Shown: positions 15,761 to 24,392 of the stretch, one piece after another
Numbering within the stretch: position 1 is the stretch's first letter
Layout of the letters: each line of letters begins with the position of its first letter
Source of the DNA: an uncultured Clostridia bacterium
Lineage (GTDB): Bacteria; Bacillota; Clostridia; Christensenellales; Borkfalkiaceae
DNA length: 64,000 nt
Direction of reading: 5' to 3'
NCBI GenBank assembly: GCA_947175325.1
Contig: CAMWME010000002.1
Coordinates: 1 to 64,000, forward strand
Program-made: the position numbers and the translations under genes
Notes under the pieces: model-generated
Told to the model about the DNA's origin: nothing
The model's database searches: none
The model's input: the letters and a program-made list of their open reading frames with translations, nothing else

Positions 15761-15771
15761 GTTTCCTTAAA

Positions 15772-15993
15772 TTAAACGGGGATAACGCGGCAAATGTGCT
15801 TGCTGAAAATCATGCAGATAAGGTCAAGCACCCAAATAAGCCAGCCACCGAAAATACGGATAATACCAGCTACGATTTTGCCCTCGGAAAATCTGGTAAT
15901 CATACCGCAAATCCAAGCCGTTACGGGGATAATTGCAAGGATTAAGCTAACGATATAGCTCAAACCGAAATAATCGCCTTTCTTAGTTGCCAT
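15772..15993 (-). CDS. Small membrane protein, paralogue 1
   Basis: 73 aa with two hydrophobic helices (~10-33 and ~40-65) and the motif GGWLIWVLDLICMIFSKH. The next upstream gene (16072-16320) shares the pattern I[FW]-[WI]-x-LDLxxx, so the two look like tandem paralogues. Good AAGGAG site. Function unknown; resembles small YqaE/TM2-type two-helix proteins only in general form. Confidence 0.75.
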   Translation of the reverse strand: MATKKGDYFGLSYIVSLILAIIPVTAWICGMITRFSEGKIVAGIIRIFGGWLIWVLDLICMIFSKHICRVIPV

Positions 15994-16028
15994 TTTGAAA
16001 ATCTCCTTTTGAAGTTATTACTAAGTAT

Positions 16029-16056
16029 ATTATATCATATACGCAAAATATGTCAA
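16029..16056 (-). promoter_or_regulatory. Promoter of small membrane protein 1
   Basis: Minus strand TTGACA (16051-16056), 16 nt, TATAAT (16029-16034). Confidence 0.75.
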
Positions 16057-16071
16057 CAAAATTCTTTATAT

Positions 16072-16320
16072 TTATGAAAACATCTCTTCGCCAAGTAGTA
16101 GCGCGTGTCCCTTCGTAAGCACCCAAACAAGGTCCAAAATCCAAATAAAGAATGCGCCGGGGAATACCGTAAGGATACCTAAAATCAACCACACCGCATC
16201 GCTTTTTGTGGCTCCCTTTACTATACGGCAAACGCCGTAAAACACGTCAATGCAAGGAATGCACAAAATAACCTTTAAGATAAGGGGCATCTCGTCAACC
16301 GCTTTCAATAAATCGTTCAT
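16072..16320 (-). CDS. Small membrane protein, paralogue 2
   Basis: 82 aa, AGGAGACG site before the ATG. Two hydrophobic segments (~15-35 and ~43-67), with GAFFIWILDLVWVLTKG matching the equivalent segment of the neighbouring gene. Each paralogue has its own promoter, both with 16-nt spacing. Function unknown. Confidence 0.75.
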   Translation of the reverse strand: MNDLLKAVDEMPLILKVILCIPCIDVFYGVCRIVKGATKSDAVWLILGILTVFPGAFFIWILDLVWVLTKGHALLLGEEMFS

Positions 16321-16350
16321 ACTCGTCTCCTAAATTAAATACTTTATTAT

Positions 16351-16378
16351 ATTATAAAACCTACGCGAAAAATGTCAA
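16351..16378 (-). promoter_or_regulatory. Promoter of small membrane protein 2
   Basis: Minus strand TTGACA (16373-16378), 16 nt, TATAAT (16351-16356). Confidence 0.75.
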
Positions 16379-16401
16379 AAAGATTTAATAAGTAAAAATA
16401 A

Positions 16402-16438
16402 AAAACAGCGGCTTTAACCGCTGTTTTAGTTTGATTTG
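16402..16438 (-). terminator. Terminator of the ribosomal array
   Basis: Stem AAAACAGCGG/CCGCTGTTTT with loop TTAAAG-type, followed on the minus strand by TTTTTTATTTTT. The 10-nt motif CAAATCAAAC sits between the rplQ stop codon and the stem, as at other terminators in this window. Confidence 0.88.
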
Positions 16439-16945
16439 TTAAATCAATTCGATGATGGCTTCTTCAGCGCCGTCGCCACGACGGGTGCCGAGAAGATAAA
16501 TCCTCGTATAACCGCCGCCTTGACCAAGCTCTTCTTTACGCTGTGCGTACTTGGGCGCGATTTCGTTGAACAGCTTTTCCATTAAAGGATGCTGAATATC
16601 ACCGGTTCTCTTTTTGAAGTCGGACTTCTTCTCGTTGAAGGGCTTTACTTCTTGCAAGTCGTAAAGCTTACCCATAAGCAAACGGCGAACCGCAAGCTTC
16701 TTGGGGCTGTCCTTAACGTTCTTCGTGGTAACTTCCTTACCCTTTTTATCCGTAGTCTTAACTTCGTATTCTTCGTTTTCGTCGTAAACGGAGATAGCCT
16801 TAGTGATTATCTTTTCAACGTAGGGCTGTAACTCTTTCGCCTTTGCCTTAGTGGTGGTAATTTTTCCGTACCATAAAAGCTCGGACGCTTGATTTCTTAA
16901 AAGAGCTTGTCTTTGCTCTGCCGTTCTTCCCAATTTGCCGGGCAT
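16439..16945 (-). CDS. rplQ: Ribosomal protein bL17 with internal insertion
   Basis: 168 aa from the ATG at 16945 (MPGKLGRTAEQRQALLRNQ) with an AAGGAGG site; the extra upstream codons lie in rpoA. Bacterial L17 is usually ~115-130 aa. The extra length is a charged insertion after the ITKAISVYDEN helix (~60-110: EYEVKTTDKKGKEVTTKNVKD...). Family ends are intact (GGYTRIYLLGTRRGDGAEEAIIEL). Last gene of the alpha-operon segment. Confidence 0.95.
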   Translation of the reverse strand: MPGKLGRTAEQRQALLRNQASELLWYGKITTTKAKAKELQPYVEKIITKAISVYDENEEYEVKTTDKKGKEVTTKNVKDSPKKLAVRRLLMGKLYDLQEVKPFNEKKSDFKKRTGDIQHPLMEKLFNEIAPKYAQRKEELGQGGGYTRIYLLGTRRGDGAEEAIIELI

Positions 16946-16949
16946 ACCG

Positions 16950-17903
16950 TTAATCCTCCTTGTTTGACAGTGAAAGTCCGTAAGATTCAAGTTTTATTAT
17001 AACTTCGTCCAAGGACTTTCTGCCAAGGTTTCTAACCTTTAACATTTCGTCTTCGGTCTTTCTGGTTAAATCTTCCACCGTGTGTATATTTGCGCGCTTT
17101 AAGCAGTTGTAGGAACGGACGGAAAGGTCCATATCCTCGATTGCCATCGCAAGAATTTTTGCTTGCTTATCGTCCTCGTTTTTAACGAGAATGTCCAAAC
17201 CTTTAATTGAATCTGACAAGTCAACGAAAAGCGAAATGTGGTCTTGCATAATTTTTGCAGCAAGAGATACGATTTCTTTTGCGCTGAACGCGCCGTTCGT
17301 CCACACTTCCAAAGTGAGCTTGTCGTAGTCGGTATTCTGTCCTACGCGGGTGTTTTCAACCGAGTAGTTTACCTTTTTAACGGGCGTATAGATACTGTCG
17401 ACGGGGATGTAGTCCAAAAGCTCGGTCCTCGTATGGTCTGCGCCCTTGTAGCCGCGGCCGCGACCGATAGTAATTTCCATATCTATTTTGCCGCCCGCGT
17501 CCACGTAGCAGATGTGCTGGTCGCCGTTGATAATTTCAATTTCCGCGTCGTCGGATATATCGCTTGCCTTAACCTCGCAAGGGCCTTCCTTGCAAAGGTG
17601 AACTACCTTTACGTAATTGCTATCCGTTACCGCAGTTTTAATTGCAAGCGTTTTAATGTTGAGGATAATTTCGGTTACGTCCTCTTTAACGCCCGCTATC
17701 GCCGAAAATTCGTGCTTAACGCTACCGTCTAAAAACCTTATGCCCTGTGCCGCAGCTCCGGGGAGCGCCGACAAGAGTATTCTTCTAAGGCAGTTGCCTA
17801 TCGTAAGACCGAAGCCCTTTTCAAGAGGTTCAACGATAACCTTTGCGTAGGACATATCCTCGCTTTCGTTAACCTCGATTTTGGGCATATCCATTTCGAT
17901 CAT
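16950..17903 (-). CDS. rpoA: RNA polymerase alpha subunit
   Basis: 317 aa, full length. N-terminal dimerisation domain ([31 protein letters not shown]) and C-terminal alphaCTD with [15 protein letters not shown]-like segment ([20 protein letters not shown]) and [11 protein letters not shown]. Scaffolds RNA polymerase and contacts UP elements and activators. Ends 4 nt before rplQ. Confidence 0.98.
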   Translation of the reverse strand: MIEMDMPKIEVNESEDMSYAKVIVEPLEKGFGLTIGNCLRRILLSALPGAAAQGIRFLDGSVKHEFSAIAGVKEDVTEIILNIKTLAIKTAVTDSNYVKVVHLCKEGPCEVKASDISDDAEIEIINGDQHICYVDAGGKIDMEITIGRGRGYKGADHTRTELLDYIPVDSIYTPVKKVNYSVENTRVGQNTDYDKLTLEVWTNGAFSAKEIVSLAAKIMQDHISLFVDLSDSIKGLDILVKNEDDKQAKILAMAIEDMDLSVRSYNCLKRANIHTVEDLTRKTEDEMLKVRNLGRKSLDEVIIKLESYGLSLSNKED

Positions 17904-17929
17904 ATAACTTCCTCCTTCTTATTTACTTA

Positions 17930-18559
17930 TTACTTGGAGTACAGCTCGACAATCATATGCTCTGCAATCTGACTGTCAATATCTTCTCTTTCAGGCAGCG
18001 CCAATATCTTACCTTGTAATTTTTCGTTATCGAACTCAAGCCACTTGGGGGTGTTGCCGCCCTTTGCGGACTTAATTTCCTCAAAGTATTTGTTACCAGT
18101 TTTGCTTTCTTTAACGGTAACGACGTCGCCAACCTTTACGATATAAGAAGGAATGTTTACCTTTTTACCGTTAACGAGGAAGTGTCCGTGGTTAACGAGC
18201 TGTCTTGCTTGCGCGCGGGATACGCCAACGCCCATACGGTAGATGACGTTATCGAGTCTGCGCTCCAAAAGCGAGAGCATGTTTTCACCGGTAATGCCCT
18301 TCATTCTGTCGGCCTTCTCGTAGCAAGCGCGGAACTGACCCTCTTGCACGCCGTAAATTCTCTTAACCTTTTGCTTTTCACGAAGCTGTTTGCCGTATTC
18401 GGAAACCTTCTTCCTTGCCGCCGCCAAACCGTGCGCGCCGGGAGCTACGGGTCTTTTTTCAAACGGGCACTTGCCGTTGTAACATTTATCGCCTTTCAAA
18501 AACAGCTTTCCGCCCTCACGTCTACAAAGGCGGCATTTAGCTTCTCTGTAAGTTGCCAT
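17930..18559 (-). CDS. rpsD: Ribosomal protein uS4, zinc-binding form
   Basis: 209 aa. N-terminal cysteines CRLC (9,12) and a second pair (C26, C31) form the zinc-binding C+ version. The S4 RNA-binding domain follows ([33 protein letters not shown]). Primary 16S binder in 30S assembly. Located between rpsK and rpoA, the classic alpha-operon order. Confidence 0.98.
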   Translation of the reverse strand: MATYREAKCRLCRREGGKLFLKGDKCYNGKCPFEKRPVAPGAHGLAAARKKVSEYGKQLREKQKVKRIYGVQEGQFRACYEKADRMKGITGENMLSLLERRLDNVIYRMGVGVSRAQARQLVNHGHFLVNGKKVNIPSYIVKVGDVVTVKESKTGNKYFEEIKSAKGGNTPKWLEFDNEKLQGKILALPEREDIDSQIAEHMIVELYSK

Positions 18560-18576
18560 AATTTTCTGTCTCCTCC

Positions 18577-18975
18577 TTATACTCTGCGGCGCTTAGGCGG
18601 TCTGCAACCGTTGTGGGGAATGGGGGAAACGTCGGAAATCAAAGTGATTTCAACGTCGCACGCGCCGATTGCCCTTATAGCCGACTCTCTGCCCGCACCG
18701 GGACCCTTAACGTAAACTTCCGCCGAACGGAGTCCGTGTTCTTTTGCCGCTTTAACCGCAGTTTCGGTTGCTTGCTGAGCTGCGAAAGGGGTGCCCTTTC
18801 TCGAACCCTTGAAGCCGAGGCTGCCGGCCGAAGACCAGCTTATAGCGTTACCTTGTAAATCGGTAACGGTAACGAGCGTGTTGTTGAAAGAGGACTGAAT
18901 GTGAACTTGTCCTTTATCAACTTTTTTAAGCTCTCTACGCTTTCTCGTAGTCGTTTGCTTTTTCTGTGCTGCCAT
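18577..18975 (-). CDS. rpsK: Ribosomal protein uS11
   Basis: 132 aa, typical length, with the family core [40 protein letters not shown] and the basic tail [12 protein letters not shown]. Part of the 30S platform. Follows rpsM by 11 nt. Confidence 0.98.
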   Translation of the reverse strand: MAAQKKQTTTRKRRELKKVDKGQVHIQSSFNNTLVTVTDLQGNAISWSSAGSLGFKGSRKGTPFAAQQATETAVKAAKEHGLRSAEVYVKGPGAGRESAIRAIGACDVEITLISDVSPIPHNGCRPPKRRRV

Positions 18976-18986
18976 ATCCGTCCTCC

Positions 18987-19361
18987 TTACTTCGCACCTT
19001 TCTTCTTAGCTACCGTGCGGCGAGGACCCTTTCTGGTCCTTGCGTTGGTCTTGGTGGACTGTCCGCGAACGGGCAAGCCCTTTCTGTGGCGGATACCGCG
19101 ATAGCAGCCTATTTCCATAAGGCGTTTGATATTAAGCGATACTTCCGTACGAAGTTCGCCTTCAACCCTTATATTGTGGTCAATGTATTCTCTTAATTTG
19201 GATACGGTCTGCTCGTCCAAATCCTTAACGCGGGTGTTGGGGTCAACGCCCGTTTCCTTCAAGATTTTCTGGGAGGTTTTAAGACCGATTCCGTAGATAT
19301 AGGTTAAACCTATTTCAACTCTCTTTTCTCTGGGTAAATCTACACCGGCAATACGTGCCAT
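18987..19361 (-). CDS. rpsM: Ribosomal protein uS13
   Basis: 124 aa. [21 protein letters not shown] start, [14 protein letters not shown] motif and a basic C-terminus ([14 protein letters not shown]). Sits in the 30S head. First gene after the internal promoter and ~130-nt leader. Confidence 0.98.
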   Translation of the reverse strand: MARIAGVDLPREKRVEIGLTYIYGIGLKTSQKILKETGVDPNTRVKDLDEQTVSKLREYIDHNIRVEGELRTEVSLNIKRLMEIGCYRGIRHRKGLPVRGQSTKTNARTRKGPRRTVAKKKGAK

Positions 19362-19528
19362 ATTGATTTAATTCCTTCCTTTAAATTATTTTGTAAATGT
19401 ATATAAACCGCACTAAATCTCCGCTTCTTACTTTGGAATGCGAGCGGAGAATTTAATCGGGATTGTTTTCTTTGCCAAAAAAGGCGTAAAAGCTTTGGTA
19501 TTATACCATAAATTTTATAATTATGCAA
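19362..19528 (-). promoter_or_regulatory. Alpha-operon promoter and leader
   Basis: Minus strand TTGCAT (19523-19528), 17 nt, TATAAT (19500-19505) with an upstream TGG. The ~130-nt leader before rpsM contains a hairpin formed by TTCTCCGCT and AGCGGAGA, a possible site for autogenous control. It gives rpsM-rpsK-rpsD-rpoA-rplQ its own transcription start. Confidence 0.75.
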
Positions 19529-19559
19529 TAAAATTTGGGCACTTTACGCAAAGAATTAC

Positions 19560-19590
19560 GTCAAAAAATTAACGCCGTTAATTTTTTGAC
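19560..19590 (-). terminator. Terminator-like perfect palindrome at the infA stop
   Basis: 15-bp perfect inverted repeat (19560-19574 with 19576-19590), A/T-rich with a central GC. It overlaps the last codons and stop of infA. On the minus strand the 3' arm is T-rich (TTAATTTTTTGAC). It may terminate or attenuate the spc transcript before the alpha promoter. Confidence 0.65.
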
Positions 19591-19799
19591 CTCCACGTAA
19601 TTCTACCCTTGGTTAAGTCATACGGGCTTATTTCAAGCTTTACGTTGTCGCCTTCTATAATTCTGATATAGTTGAGGCGGAGCTTGCCCGAAATGTACGC
19701 CGTGATGACGTGCCCGTTCGTAAGTTTAACCTTGAAATTTGCGTTAGGCAAGCATTCGATAACCTTGCCTTCCGTCTCTATAACGTCGTCCTTTGACAT
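19578..19799 (-). CDS. infA: Translation initiation factor IF-1
   Basis: 73 aa from the ATG at 19799 ([19 protein letters not shown]); the longer ORF overlaps rpmJ. OB-fold: [20 protein letters not shown] and [11 protein letters not shown]. Binds the 30S A site during initiation. Bacterial IF-1 is ~72 aa, so this is full length. Confidence 0.97.
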   Translation of the reverse strand: MSKDDVIETEGKVIECLPNANFKVKLTNGHVITAYISGKLRLNYIRIIEGDNVKLEISPYDLTKGRITWRSKN

Positions 19800-19810
19800 T
19801 ATTACTCCTA

Positions 19811-19927
19811 TTAACCTTGACGCTGTTTGTGGGACTTGTTCTTGGAACAAATAACCATAACTTTGCCGTTTCTTTTAATTACCTTGCACTTGTCGCACAT
19901 AGGTTTTACAGAAGGTCTAACTTTCAT
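19811..19927 (-). CDS. rpmJ: Ribosomal protein bL36
   Basis: 38 aa, too short for most ORF lists; found by translating the infA-KOW gap. Reads [20 protein letters not shown] and ends SHKQRQG. Zinc ligands are the CDKC pair, a later Cys in VICSKN, and His34. Usual place right before infA. Confidence 0.97.
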   Translation of the reverse strand: MKVRPSVKPMCDKCKVIKRNGKVMVICSKNKSHKQRQG

Positions 19928-19950
19928 AATTATCTCCTTATAAGCGCAAT

Positions 19951-20265
19951 TTACGCTTTTACGTTTTCGTTCCCGACTTGCCTCTCGGGTTTAGGGTAAT
20001 TGTAGTTTTTAAGTGCAGAGTAAACTTCCGTGTCGAAAACTTGCTTGCCCTCAACTATTTTCAAAGCAATCGCCTCCGCCTTGTCGGGAAGAAGCCGCAA
20101 ATGCTTTACGTTTTTCTTTTTGGGGGTTGCAAGCTTTTTGAAGTTACCGTCGGTTACGGCGATTAACCCGCCTTGCTCTATGCCGACGATTAAATAATAT
20201 CTGCCTTTATCTCTGCCTTGTTTGCTTTGGCATATGCCGCCGACGGCGGGTGCTGAAACTTTCAT
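19951..20265 (-). CDS. KOW domain RNA-binding protein (L14e-like)
   Basis: 104 aa. KOW-type start ([21 protein letters not shown]) similar to archaeal/eukaryotic L14e, then a basic middle ([15 protein letters not shown]). Clostridia commonly carry this gene between map and infA. Probably an RNA- or ribosome-binding protein; role unproven. Overlaps the map stop by 4 nt. Confidence 0.88.
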   Translation of the reverse strand: MKVSAPAVGGICQSKQGRDKGRYYLIVGIEQGGLIAVTDGNFKKLATPKKKNVKHLRLLPDKAEAIALKIVEGKQVFDTEVYSALKNYNYPKPERQVGNENVKA

Positions 20266-21008
20266 AGTGTCAGAATTTCTACTCCGTCCTCAGTAATTAG
20301 AACCGTGTTTTCGTAGTGCGCCGCGGGCTTGCCGTCCGCCGTCGTAATAGTCCAACCGTCGTTTCTGTCTTGATAAACTTTGTAAGTGCCCATGGTTATC
20401 ATAGGCTCGATACAGATGGTCATACCCGCGCGAAGGCGCATACCCGTACCCTTTCTGCCGTAGTTGGGCACCGAAGGGTCCTCGTGCATGCTGCTGCCGA
20501 TGCCGTGCCCCGTAAGGGCGCGAACTACGCCGTAGCCGTGGCTTTCGGCGTGGGTCTGAACCGCGTAACCTATATCGTAAAGAGGCGTTCCCGCACGCAA
20601 ACCTTCGATAGCCTTGAAAAAGCATTCTTCGGTTACTTTGACGAGCTTCCTCTTCTCTTCCGATACGTTGCCTATAAGATAGGTCCTTGCGGCGTCGCCG
20701 TGGAAACCGTTCTTTTCGGCAGTGATGTCAACGCTTACTATGTCGCCGTCAAGAATAACTCTGTCGCCGGGGATACCGTGTACGACTACTTCGTTCACCG
20801 ATACGCACGAGCTTGCGGGGTAGCCTTCGTAGCCTAACTCCGAGGGATACGCTCCGCACGAAATTATATATTTATAGACGAGGTCGTCCACGTCCTTCGT
20901 GGTCATTCCCGCGTGAATGTTCTTGCCGACGAAGTCCAAAGTTTCCTTAACTATGCGGCAGCTCTCGCGCATGTATTCGATTTCTTTTTCGTTTTTAACG
21001 GTTACCAT
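20262..21008 (-). CDS. map: Methionine aminopeptidase type I
   Basis: 248 aa. Removes the initiator Met from nascent proteins. Metal ligands are visible in VSVDITAEKNGFHGDAARTY (two Asp), GHGIGSSMHEDP (His), IEPMI (Glu) and ENTVLITEDG (Glu). Its start overlaps the adk stop by one base, indicating coupling. Confidence 0.98.
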   Translation of the reverse strand: MVTVKNEKEIEYMRESCRIVKETLDFVGKNIHAGMTTKDVDDLVYKYIISCGAYPSELGYEGYPASSCVSVNEVVVHGIPGDRVILDGDIVSVDITAEKNGFHGDAARTYLIGNVSEEKRKLVKVTEECFFKAIEGLRAGTPLYDIGYAVQTHAESHGYGVVRALTGHGIGSSMHEDPSVPNYGRKGTGMRLRAGMTICIEPMITMGTYKVYQDRNDGWTITTADGKPAAHYENTVLITEDGVEILTL

Positions 21009-21631
21009 TATTTATCTAATATCTTGCAGATTTCTACAAACACGTCGTCGGGGCTACCCTCTCCGCTTCTCACGGACACGAGCTTGCCTTGCGATTTGTA
21101 ATAATCAATGAGGGGCGCGGTCTGCGCGTTGTAGGTATCGAGGCGGGTTTTAACCGTTTCGGGGTTATCGTCCGCACGCTGATACAGTTCCTTGCCGCAC
21201 TTCGCGCAAGTGGTTGCACCGTTCAAGGTGCTTATATGATAGCTTTCGCCGCAAGCACAAACGCGCCTTCCGCAAATTCTGTCCATCAAAAGACTTTCGT
21301 CAACCTCGATATTGAGGCACAAATCTATTTTTGCGAACTTATCCAGCTCTTGCGCTTGGAAAAGGTTGCGGGGAAAGCCGTCCAGCATATAGCCGCCGTT
21401 CACGTCGTCCCAAGTAAGCCTATCCTTTACGATAGCACAAGTAACCTCGTCGGGGACGAGCTTGCCCGCGTCCATATAGGATTTGGCAAGCTTGCCAATC
21501 TCCGTGCCGCCCTTGATGTTGGCGCGGAAAATATCGCCCGTGGATATATGCAGAATGCCGTACTTTTGTTTAATTTTGCTTGCTTGCGTGCCTTTGCCGG
21601 CACCGGGTGCGCCCAACAAAATGATATTCAT
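21008..21631 (-). CDS. adk: Adenylate kinase, zinc-LID type
   Basis: 207 aa. P-loop GAPGAGKGTQA, AMP-binding DGFPRN, and a LID domain with cysteines CGRRVCACGESYH and CAKCGKEL typical of zinc-containing Gram-positive enzymes. Interconverts ATP+AMP and 2 ADP. Overlaps secY and map by one base on each side. Confidence 0.98.
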   Translation of the reverse strand: MNIILLGAPGAGKGTQASKIKQKYGILHISTGDIFRANIKGGTEIGKLAKSYMDAGKLVPDEVTCAIVKDRLTWDDVNGGYMLDGFPRNLFQAQELDKFAKIDLCLNIEVDESLLMDRICGRRVCACGESYHISTLNGATTCAKCGKELYQRADDNPETVKTRLDTYNAQTAPLIDYYKSQGKLVSVRSGEGSPDDVFVEICKILDK

Positions 21632-22989
21632 TATTTCAAGAATCCCTTATAATTCTTCATCATAAGCTGGCTGTCAAGCTGCTTTTGAAGTTCGAGCGCA
21701 ACCGATACGACGATTAGAATACCCGTCGTCGAGAACACGGAAAGAAGCGATAAGTTGCTCATACCGAGTCCCGAAAGTATCATCGAGAGTATCGAGGGAA
21801 TGAACGCTACCAGCGAGAGGTAAATCGCGCCGAACAGCGTAATTCTGTTGGAGATGCGCTTTAAATAATCTGCAGTAGGCTTGCCGGGACGGATACCTTG
21901 AATGAAACCGCCGTTCTGCTGAATGGTCTTGGAAACGTCCTCGGGGTTGAACTGCATCGACGCGTAGAAGAACGCGAACGCGAAGATAAGCAAGCACAGC
22001 ACTACCATATAGATAAGCTGACCGTACCAAGCGCCGTTACCCGAGAACCACTCGACTATTCCTTGCTGTGCGGGGTTGTCCGCCGAGCAGAAAAGGCTGA
22101 TTATCATCTGAGGGAAAGAGATGAGTGCGAACGCGAAGATTAAAGGCATAACGCCCGAACCCGAAATTCGCATAGGGATAACGGACGATTGTCCGCCGTA
22201 CATCTTTCTGCCCTTGACTTGTTTAGCGTACTGAACGGGTATCTTTCTTTCGGATAAGTCAACCGTAACGATAGCCGCAAACTCAACTATGGTCAAAAGG
22301 ACGAAGCCCAAAAGCTCCCAGAATCTTGCCGTTTCGCCGTTGAAGCCCTTAACGAGGTTGTCAACGATGGTCAAACCCGCGGTAGAAATGATACCTACGA
22401 AGATTATAAGCGAAATACCGTTGGAAACGCCGTATTCGGTAATTCTTTCACCTATCCACATAACGAGCATCGCGCCCGCCGTGTAGACTACGGTGAGGAA
22501 AATTCCCGCTATCCACTTTGCGCCAGTTTCGCTTACGCCCGCCGTGCCGTATCCGAAGATAGAAAGCCTTAACGCGTTATCAGTCGAGAAACCGAAGTTC
22601 ACGATAATGCCTATCGCTTGTGCAATTGCAAGTGCGATAGTTACGTAACGGGTTATCTGAGCAATCTTTTTTCTGCCTTCTTCGCCTTGCTTTGAAAGTC
22701 TTTCCAAAGCGGGAATACCGACGGTCAAAAGCTGAATGATAATGGACGCGTTAATATACGGGCTGATACCGAGTGCAAAAAGCGTTGCGTTACCAAGCGA
22801 GCCGCCCGTGATGGACGACATTATGCTAAGGAAGCTGTTCGCGTCGATGGCGTCACCGAATTGCTTCGGGTTGATGCCGGGGACGGGAATATAACAGCCT
22901 ATACGGAAAACGAGAAGAAGCGCTAAGGTAATCCAAATCTTCTTTCTTATTTCCTTGACCTTAAAACAATTTTTTATTGTTTCAAACAT
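21631..22989 (-). CDS. secY: Preprotein translocase SecY
   Basis: 452 aa from the ATG at 22989 (MFETIKNCFKVKEIRKKI), 7 nt after GAGGAG. The upstream GTG is part of the ribosome site, so I rejected it. Ten TM helices; plug and pore motifs as in the family (PVPGINPKQF, GISPYINASIIIQLL, GGQSSVIPMRISGSGVMPLIFA). Forms the Sec channel with SecE (45976-46209). It is separated from rplO by a ~195-nt structured element, whereas rplO-secY are usually close. Confidence 0.97.
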   Translation of the reverse strand: MFETIKNCFKVKEIRKKIWITLALLLVFRIGCYIPVPGINPKQFGDAIDANSFLSIMSSITGGSLGNATLFALGISPYINASIIIQLLTVGIPALERLSKQGEEGRKKIAQITRYVTIALAIAQAIGIIVNFGFSTDNALRLSIFGYGTAGVSETGAKWIAGIFLTVVYTAGAMLVMWIGERITEYGVSNGISLIIFVGIISTAGLTIVDNLVKGFNGETARFWELLGFVLLTIVEFAAIVTVDLSERKIPVQYAKQVKGRKMYGGQSSVIPMRISGSGVMPLIFAFALISFPQMIISLFCSADNPAQQGIVEWFSGNGAWYGQLIYMVVLCLLIFAFAFFYASMQFNPEDVSKTIQQNGGFIQGIRPGKPTADYLKRISNRITLFGAIYLSLVAFIPSILSMILSGLGMSNLSLLSVFSTTGILIVVSVALELQKQLDSQLMMKNYKGFLK

Positions 22990-23190
22990 AGATAAACTCC
23001 TCACAAATATTTCACGCTATTCTGCGCGTAAAATATTTCGTGAATTTTGGAGGCTCTGCCTCCCTACACGCGATTTCTAAGGGCACACAAGCATATAATC
23101 GCGTGCATTCCCTCCGCTGAGGTGGCATAGCCACAAATTGAGTGTGCTAACCCAAAAGCGTGGTTTTGGGTTGCACCGTTCATTATTTTA
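22990..23190 (-). ncRNA. Candidate structured RNA element, copy 1 (secY leader)
   Basis: Between the rplO stop and the secY Shine-Dalgarno. Near-identical in its unpaired parts to 39243-39440. Helices (plus coordinates): 23002-23042 (AAATATTT arms), 23049-23054/23058-23063 (GGAGGC/GCCTCC), 23067-23075/23097-23105 (9 bp), GTGGC/GCCAC at 23122-23134, and 23149-23157/23164-23172 (9 bp). Three of these have different but still paired bases in the other copy. Probably a cis-acting 5' leader or embedded ncRNA on the minus strand; no known family recognised. Confidence 0.78.
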
Positions 23191-23199
23191 AGAAAGCTC

Positions 23200-23649
23200 T
23201 TATTCTACAACTTCGCAAGTTCCACCCGCAGCTTCAATTGCGGATTTAGCGCTTGCCGAGAACTTAGCCGCCTTTACGGTAAGGGCAACCTTTACTTCGC
23301 CCGTGCCAAGCACTTTAAGTCCCGCCGAATTCTTAACTTCCTTTGCAAGGCCGTTAAGTCTTACGTAGCCGTAGTCGACTACCGTACCCGCGGGCACGTT
23401 AGCGAGCTGACTTAAATTTACGATAGTGTACTCGGTAGCCCACTTATTGTGGAAACCGCGCTTGGGAATTCTTCTTGCAAGGGGCATCTGACCGCCTTCG
23501 AAGCCGGGACGAACGCCGCCGCCCGAACGAGCCCATTGACCCTTATGACCTTTACCGGAGGTTTTGCCCAAGCCCGAGCCGATACCTCTGCCAAGTCTTT
23601 TTGATTCCTTTCTTGCGCCCTCTGCGGGCGATAAAGTATCTATTCTCAT
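23200..23649 (-). CDS. rplO: Ribosomal protein uL15
   Basis: 149 aa. [21 protein letters not shown] start, [20 protein letters not shown] and [15 protein letters not shown] are diagnostic. A late-assembling 50S protein. Followed by the structured element rather than directly by secY. Confidence 0.98.
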   Translation of the reverse strand: MRIDTLSPAEGARKESKRLGRGIGSGLGKTSGKGHKGQWARSGGGVRPGFEGGQMPLARRIPKRGFHNKWATEYTIVNLSQLANVPAGTVVDYGYVRLNGLAKEVKNSAGLKVLGTGEVKVALTVKAAKFSASAKSAIEAAGGTCEVVE

Positions 23650-23658
23650 TGTTACTCC

Positions 23659-23832
23659 TTAAACCTTTTCGACTTTAACGAGGTGTGCAACCTTGTTAAT
23701 CTGACCCAGATTTGCGGGGGTTTCTTCGAAGGTTTTAGACTGACGGATTTTTTTAAGTCCCAAAGCGGCAACGGTTGCTTTTACGCCGGCAACTTGTCCG
23801 TTAAGACTTTTAATTAAAGTTACTTTTACCAT
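23659..23832 (-). CDS. rpmD: Ribosomal protein uL30
   Basis: 57 aa, found by translation of the gap between rplO and rpsE: MVKVTLIKSLNGQVAGVKAT start, GLKKIRQSKTFEETPANLGQ middle. Usual length and position (rpsE-rpmD-rplO). Confidence 0.96.
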   Translation of the reverse strand: MVKVTLIKSLNGQVAGVKATVAALGLKKIRQSKTFEETPANLGQINKVAHLVKVEKV

Positions 23833-23845
23833 AATTTAATTCTCC

Positions 23846-24382
23846 TTAGCCCAAAATTTCCTCTACGGTCTTACCGCGGGCTGCGGCAATCTCTTCGGGG
23901 GACTTCAAGTCGTAAAGTCCGCATACGGCAGCCTTTACGCAGTTGATGGGGTTGGAAGTGCCGTGGGACTTAGTTCTTACGTCCTTAACACCAGCTGCCT
24001 CCATAACCGCACGAACGGGGCCGCCAGCGATAACGCCGGTACCTTCCGCAGCGGGCATCATAAGTACGGAACCTCTGCCGAACACGCCCAAAACGCCGTG
24101 AGGAATGGAAGTGCCTTGAAGGGCAACCTTTCTCATATTCTTCTTAGCTTGAGCGTTAGCCTTTTCGATAGCCTCGGGAACTTCCTTGGACTTACCCATA
24201 CCGTAGCCGACCGAGCCCTTGCCGTCGCCAACGACTACGAGAGCCGCAAAGCGCATATTTCTACCGCCTTTAACGGTCTTGGTTACACGGTTTACTTGAA
24301 TGAGCTTTTTGATTAAGCCGTCGTCTTCCTGCCTCTTAAAGTTGTTGTTTCTTCTTGCAGGTCTTTCTTTCTTTTCTTCCAT
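23846..24382 (-). CDS. rpsE: Ribosomal protein uS5
   Basis: 178 aa. Dsrm-like N-domain ([19 protein letters not shown]) and C-domain ([21 protein letters not shown]). Needed for translational fidelity. Ten nt after rplR. Confidence 0.98.
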   Translation of the reverse strand: MEEKKERPARRNNNFKRQEDDGLIKKLIQVNRVTKTVKGGRNMRFAALVVVGDGKGSVGYGMGKSKEVPEAIEKANAQAKKNMRKVALQGTSIPHGVLGVFGRGSVLMMPAAEGTGVIAGGPVRAVMEAAGVKDVRTKSHGTSNPINCVKAAVCGLYDLKSPEEIAAARGKTVEEILG

Positions 24383-24392
24383 AATAAGCTCC

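Noticed and set aside
22990-23004. Longer secY start (GTG at 23004)
   Set aside because: That GTG is the beginning of the GTGAGGAG ribosome site for the ATG at 22989, and the extra residues are not SecY-like.
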